A stretch of DNA of 64,000 nucleotides, from NCBI GenBank assembly GCA_903813345.2, contig CAIIXF020000010.1, positions 21,151,181 through 21,215,180 of the forward strand, read 5' to 3'. Origin of the DNA: Owenia fusiformis. Taxonomy: Eukaryota > Annelida > Polychaeta > Sabellida > Oweniidae. The notes beneath the pieces are model-generated. The model had not been told where the DNA came from. It did no database searches and saw nothing but the letters and a program-made list of their open reading frames with translations. This document shows, piece by piece, positions 60,231-64,000 of the stretch (positions are counted from its first letter, which is position 1; every line of letters starts with the position of its first letter). The position numbers were made by a program, and so were the translations under genes.

Positions 60231-63172
60231 CTGATCTGTGCGGTTACCATACTGTGACAACTCCAGGAGACAGCTCTCTAATGTGCCCTTGGTATCTGCG
60301 AGTCGTTTTGTCAAAGTTTCATAATCGTAGTGAAGGTTTTGCCGGATGGTGTCTGGACCCAATACCAAGAAATTTGTCCGAGTTTTCTCTCCCGTGTCTG
60401 CATGGGATGAAGCAGGCTCTGGCCATCCTCTATTTGTACAGGAATATCCTTTTTGGAGAAATTATACTTTCATTTACATACAGTCACTTTGTTTGCTTGA
60501 AGTAATGCTTTTAGCTTTAATAATCTGAGCAATTACGCCTGATAATTTTAGATGAGTTGCATTTTTCATTCTCCGTAACTTGTAATATTTTGAATGTAAA
60601 ATATGTTAGAGAAATACATTTGCACTGTATTACTACGAGAGGGTTTCTAATAGTAAATAAGAAGACCTTCACTCGTGCTAGTTGAGTTTGCATTGTGCTT
60701 TCATCTCTTGAAGTATCCATACAAATGAGAGAGAAATGTAACTTTGGATAATCTCTACAATTTCTTTTGAGACATCTGTTTATAAGGGTTGAGGGTTCAA
60801 GTATGTGGGAATACAATTTTGATGGAACACACTGTGTATAATTTCGGCTTCATTCTGTAAAATATCCCAAAATTTACCTTGAGTAATTGAGCTTGTGTGG
60901 TGTGCCTATCCCCCTCCAGGTTATTCAATGGTTTCTCCATCTATTCATTCTGTTGCATTTTTCCAGTGCCTCCTGGTATATGTGGTTTGACAATACATTG
61001 TCACATTCCCTTAATAAATCCTAAAAGAGAGATCAGATCAAAGAAATGAGATCAAATGGATATCCATTTGCAAGAACAAACACCCTGATTTACATATACT
61101 TTTGTACACGATACATGTAGATTGCAGGGTCAATTAGTCCCCATGACAACTGATTTCCAAGACAACTGGTTGCTAAGAACCAACTCATCCCAAAGTCAAT
61201 TGATCCCCAAGACAACTCATCCATTAGACAATAGACTAGGTGCGAGTAGGAATAATCTTGATTTACGTCATTAAAAATTCAAACTTCAGTCAAACTGATG
61301 TCATATTTCGAATCTACATGTAAAATTACATCTAGAAATGTGGCTTTGATAAGAGTTTATCAACTTTGAAAATTTAATTTTCTTTGAAAATGTGACTTCT
61401 AGGTCGGGGAGATTCCCCATAGACCCCATGTTGTAAAATCACAAAAAGTGAAATATCTTTTCTTGTGTTGGGCAGATAACATTTTCCTTTACTGGACATA
61501 TTTTAATTTGAATAACTATCAGATACATAAGGGTAATATGAAAAGTGAACCACTAAAACTGATGAATATTCAAGTTTAAGGGAAATTTGTAATACCCTGC
61601 CATGTTATTTCCCCCGACTCAGCCGCCTGGTGGCGAAACAGGTAACTACCTACTCACATCTGAGTAATTGATCCTATAGCCAACTCATCCTCAATGTTGG
61701 AAGTTTATTTTTGTACCAGTAGTTACCCAATGTAACAGTGCATCATATAAAGTATCTCTAGATCATACCTCCACTTTGTCGAGAAGCATGTGGTATCTCT
61801 CAACAACAAGATTCTTCTCTAAGGTAAAATGAGGGTCACCACTCTGTGTCTGCAACCCTGAGAATGTCTCCCTCCTTCTGTCTACCAAACTTTTCTCACT
61901 CATTAGTGTCAGCTTCAAAGTCTAAAGATATATGCGAAATTGTAAGTCCTTCAGGGGTTCCATTCAAAAAATTACTTGTGTTCTGTGAAAACATGATTCA
62001 TAAAATTTTAGATTTGCATATTGATAAAGCTAAAGTAGCTTCCATAATTCAAATGGTAATATGACTCTAAAATGCTATTCTTAACTATCAAATAAGCCCT
62101 GCCCCCCCCCCCCCTCTACAGCCAAAATCAAAATAGATGGTATCAAGTTTGATATATCAATGGAAAGATCGACCAAACTTACATAATTATCATATATCTG
62201 ATTCCTATAAATCAATGTCACAAATTGCTACATTGAATCAATTGAAGTGACTATAAAACTAGAAACATGGCAATTTGCCGTATTTTCAGGATTTCAATTA
62301 TCAGGCACCAGATAAGGCATTTTTTATCAAGTTGGTGCAAAATTCTCATTTTCACAATTCAGACCAAAACTGGTAAAACTATGCCCATTTTTCATTATTT
62401 TTCTCATTTTTAAGTGGATGCAAATGAATTTTTAGGAAGATGAAATTAAGCCGGTTTTACAATTCTCAGGTGGGTGCTGTGCCTTCTTGCTTTAATGCTG
62501 AGCAGATAACTGTATGCATTGCATATGGCAGTGACTTGAACAAATTTGTGGATAATGTCAGTGAGATGTGTATAAAATATGAGACTTTGTGATTTAATGT
62601 AACTTTGGGTGATTTAGCTCTAAGCTTATGATTTTCTTCTTCGTTGTAGGACAGTAAGTTCTGAAATGAATACATAACAAAATGTTTGGAAATTAAATAT
62701 TAAAATCATTCATTGAGATAAAGATTCAGACTTTCATTGGACATACCTGGACATTCTGTAATTTAGCATGCACAGCTGATCAGTCCCCCTGTGTGAATGT
62801 ATTGCTATTAAGTTTGGCCTCTAGGTCATCTAGGCTCTGTTGCAAAGCCTTGTTTAGTCTTCCATAGCCCTCATGTTCACTCACAGCCTTTTCCTGTTTC
62901 CTACACTGTTTCTTACAGCTACTAACTGGTAGTGAATGGTACCTACAGATGGAACAATTAAGTGTTACTCATTGTGTTTGAGGAATGACATGTTTTTATG
63001 ATGACTAAGACCCAGTTGTATGTAGTTTTGTGAAAGTTTGATGCTAGTTGTCTTTAAATGCACTCCATATTCATCAAAAAAGTGAGAAAATAAAACAAGA
63101 ATAATGTTGGGCCTGCCCACTCTTTATATCCAAAATATTACTAATTCACTTTTTTTGTCATATGCATAACAC

Positions 63173-63632
63173 ACGGGTGATCCGCTCGATTACGCTGGTT
63201 ACAGAAACAGTTCATTTGGGTAACAAAATGTTGGAACGTCGAAGGTATGATTTTTCTTTTTTCCTTATTTCACACCTTGTAGGCAGAATCACCACGACAT
63301 TTTTTCACACAAACGTGTATCAGTATCATATGTTTTATAAAAGGTACATGTTTGCGAAAAAATAGATCAGAAGACAATAGAATCGTCGATTTAATTCCTC
63401 ACTTAAGTTACAGAAACGATATGGGTTAAAAGTGCAGATCTTAACTGTTTTTTGAAATATTGTTTCTGTAATTTAAGTGAGGAATTAAATCGCCGATTCT
63501 GTTGTCTTCTTTCTTAAACATATGATTGTGATATACATTGTGATAAAATGTTGTGGGAATTCTGCCTACAATATAGAAATAAGGAAAAAAGAAAAATTGT
63601 ACCTTTGACGTTCCGAGTGGATCACCAGTGAT
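63173..63632. mobile_element. fold-back element in an intron of the spectrin-repeat fragment
   Basis: The left arm has GAACGTCGAAGGTATGATTT, TTCTTTTTTCCTTATTTC, TGTAGGCAGAAT, then GATTTAATTCCTCACTTAAG. The right arm is its complement from about 63460 to 63630. The arms are about 170-200 bp, and the left arm has an extra insertion of about 45 bp near 63190. The loop is about 40 bp around 63425-63455. Confidence 0.88.
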
Positions 63633-64000
63633 AACAGATCTTTGTAAAATACCTGGCAATTATCTTTGAGGCAAGGTTGGCTCCTCTGGTGTTAGATGTG
63701 CTTGCTGATAGTAGCTCTACCCATTCTCACTTATAGAGTCAAGCTCTGATCCATACACTATCATCTCTCTTGATGCAGTCTGGAAATAAAACATTATACA
63801 TCTTGTTTGGACCTCTAATGAAAAATAATTGATACTGATTGAACAACAAGTGTTTAAAAGCTTTGGTAAAGACTGGTTAAGTGTTTCAGGATGATGTCAT
63901 AACATGTCATCATGGCAACAAATCAGAGGGAAATTGAACAGAATTTAATGACATGAATGTTCAAATTACTTGTTGGCATTATTGATGCTTCTAAATTGTA

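Larger units (their letters stand above)
58763..63779 (-). pseudogene. spectrin-repeat (nesprin-like) gene fragment with frame lesions
   Basis: Exons: 63779-63653, 62942-62747, 61921-61769, 61020-60878, 60427-60231, and probably 58822-58763. Splice sites are intact and phases otherwise fit. The reading is heptad-rich, typical of spectrin repeats in giant cytoskeletal linkers: SELDSISENG, SEHEGYGRLNKALQQSLDDL, LVVERYHMLLDKVE, DTIRQNLHYDYETLTKRLAD and ESCLLELSQYG. Nesprin-like is inferred from style and not proven. Lesions: the first, fourth and fifth exons are each consistent with one missing base (127, 143 and 197 bp where 128, 144 and 198 fit), and the second has an in-frame TGA after TFTQGD. 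The third (153 bp) is clean. The 5' end lies beyond the window. It is a decayed duplicate with introns kept, or a patch of base-level assembly error. Confidence 0.75.

Overview
This is an AT-rich animal nuclear window with long introns, GT-AG exons and many decayed transposons. It is neither bacterial nor viral. The gene content fits a lophotrochozoan, most likely a bivalve mollusc: an intron-poor DEG/ENaC channel gene, a tandem family of secreted von Willebrand A (VWA) proteins with polythreonine linkers, and mariner, Harbinger-like and fold-back elements. The organism assignment is inference, and no species is claimed.

Layout: 1-969 is the 3' part of an intronless cAMP-dependent protein kinase type II regulatory subunit on the + strand. 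The stretch 1-5.9 kb then holds a degenerate 32-bp satellite invaded by a mariner-type MITE and a Harbinger-like MITE. From 5.9 to 55.1 kb the minus strand carries a tandem array of one gene family. Copy A (5909-13300), copy B (26217-28831) and copy C (36195-46488) each have six coding exons, and exons 2-6 were reconstructed by matching splice sites and intron phase. Copy D (54129-55097) shows only the last two exons. A fragment of exon 5 (14842-14976) and a deleted duplicate of the copy D flanks (55366-55770) are relics of further copies. Each full protein has a signal peptide, a VWA domain with an intact MIDAS metal site, a Thr/Pro-rich linker, a six-cysteine module and a four-cysteine C-terminal tail, which suits a secreted matrix, adhesive or defence protein.

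Between A and B, on the + strand, lies a single-exon DEG/ENaC-type channel (20415-22697) with one in-frame TGA. From 58.8 to 63.8 kb the minus strand holds exons of a spectrin-repeat (nesprin-like) gene. Four of its six exons carry a stop or a one-base frame error, while all 20 exons of the VWA array are open, so this looks like a decayed duplicate. A 33-bp minisatellite sits in one of its introns.

The rest is intronic and intergenic sequence with mariner transposase relics, LINE relics, several long fold-back palindromes and several TIR elements, one containing a tRNA-like sequence. No functional rRNA or tRNA gene and no CRISPR array was seen. All homology calls come from reading translated sequence; no database was searched.
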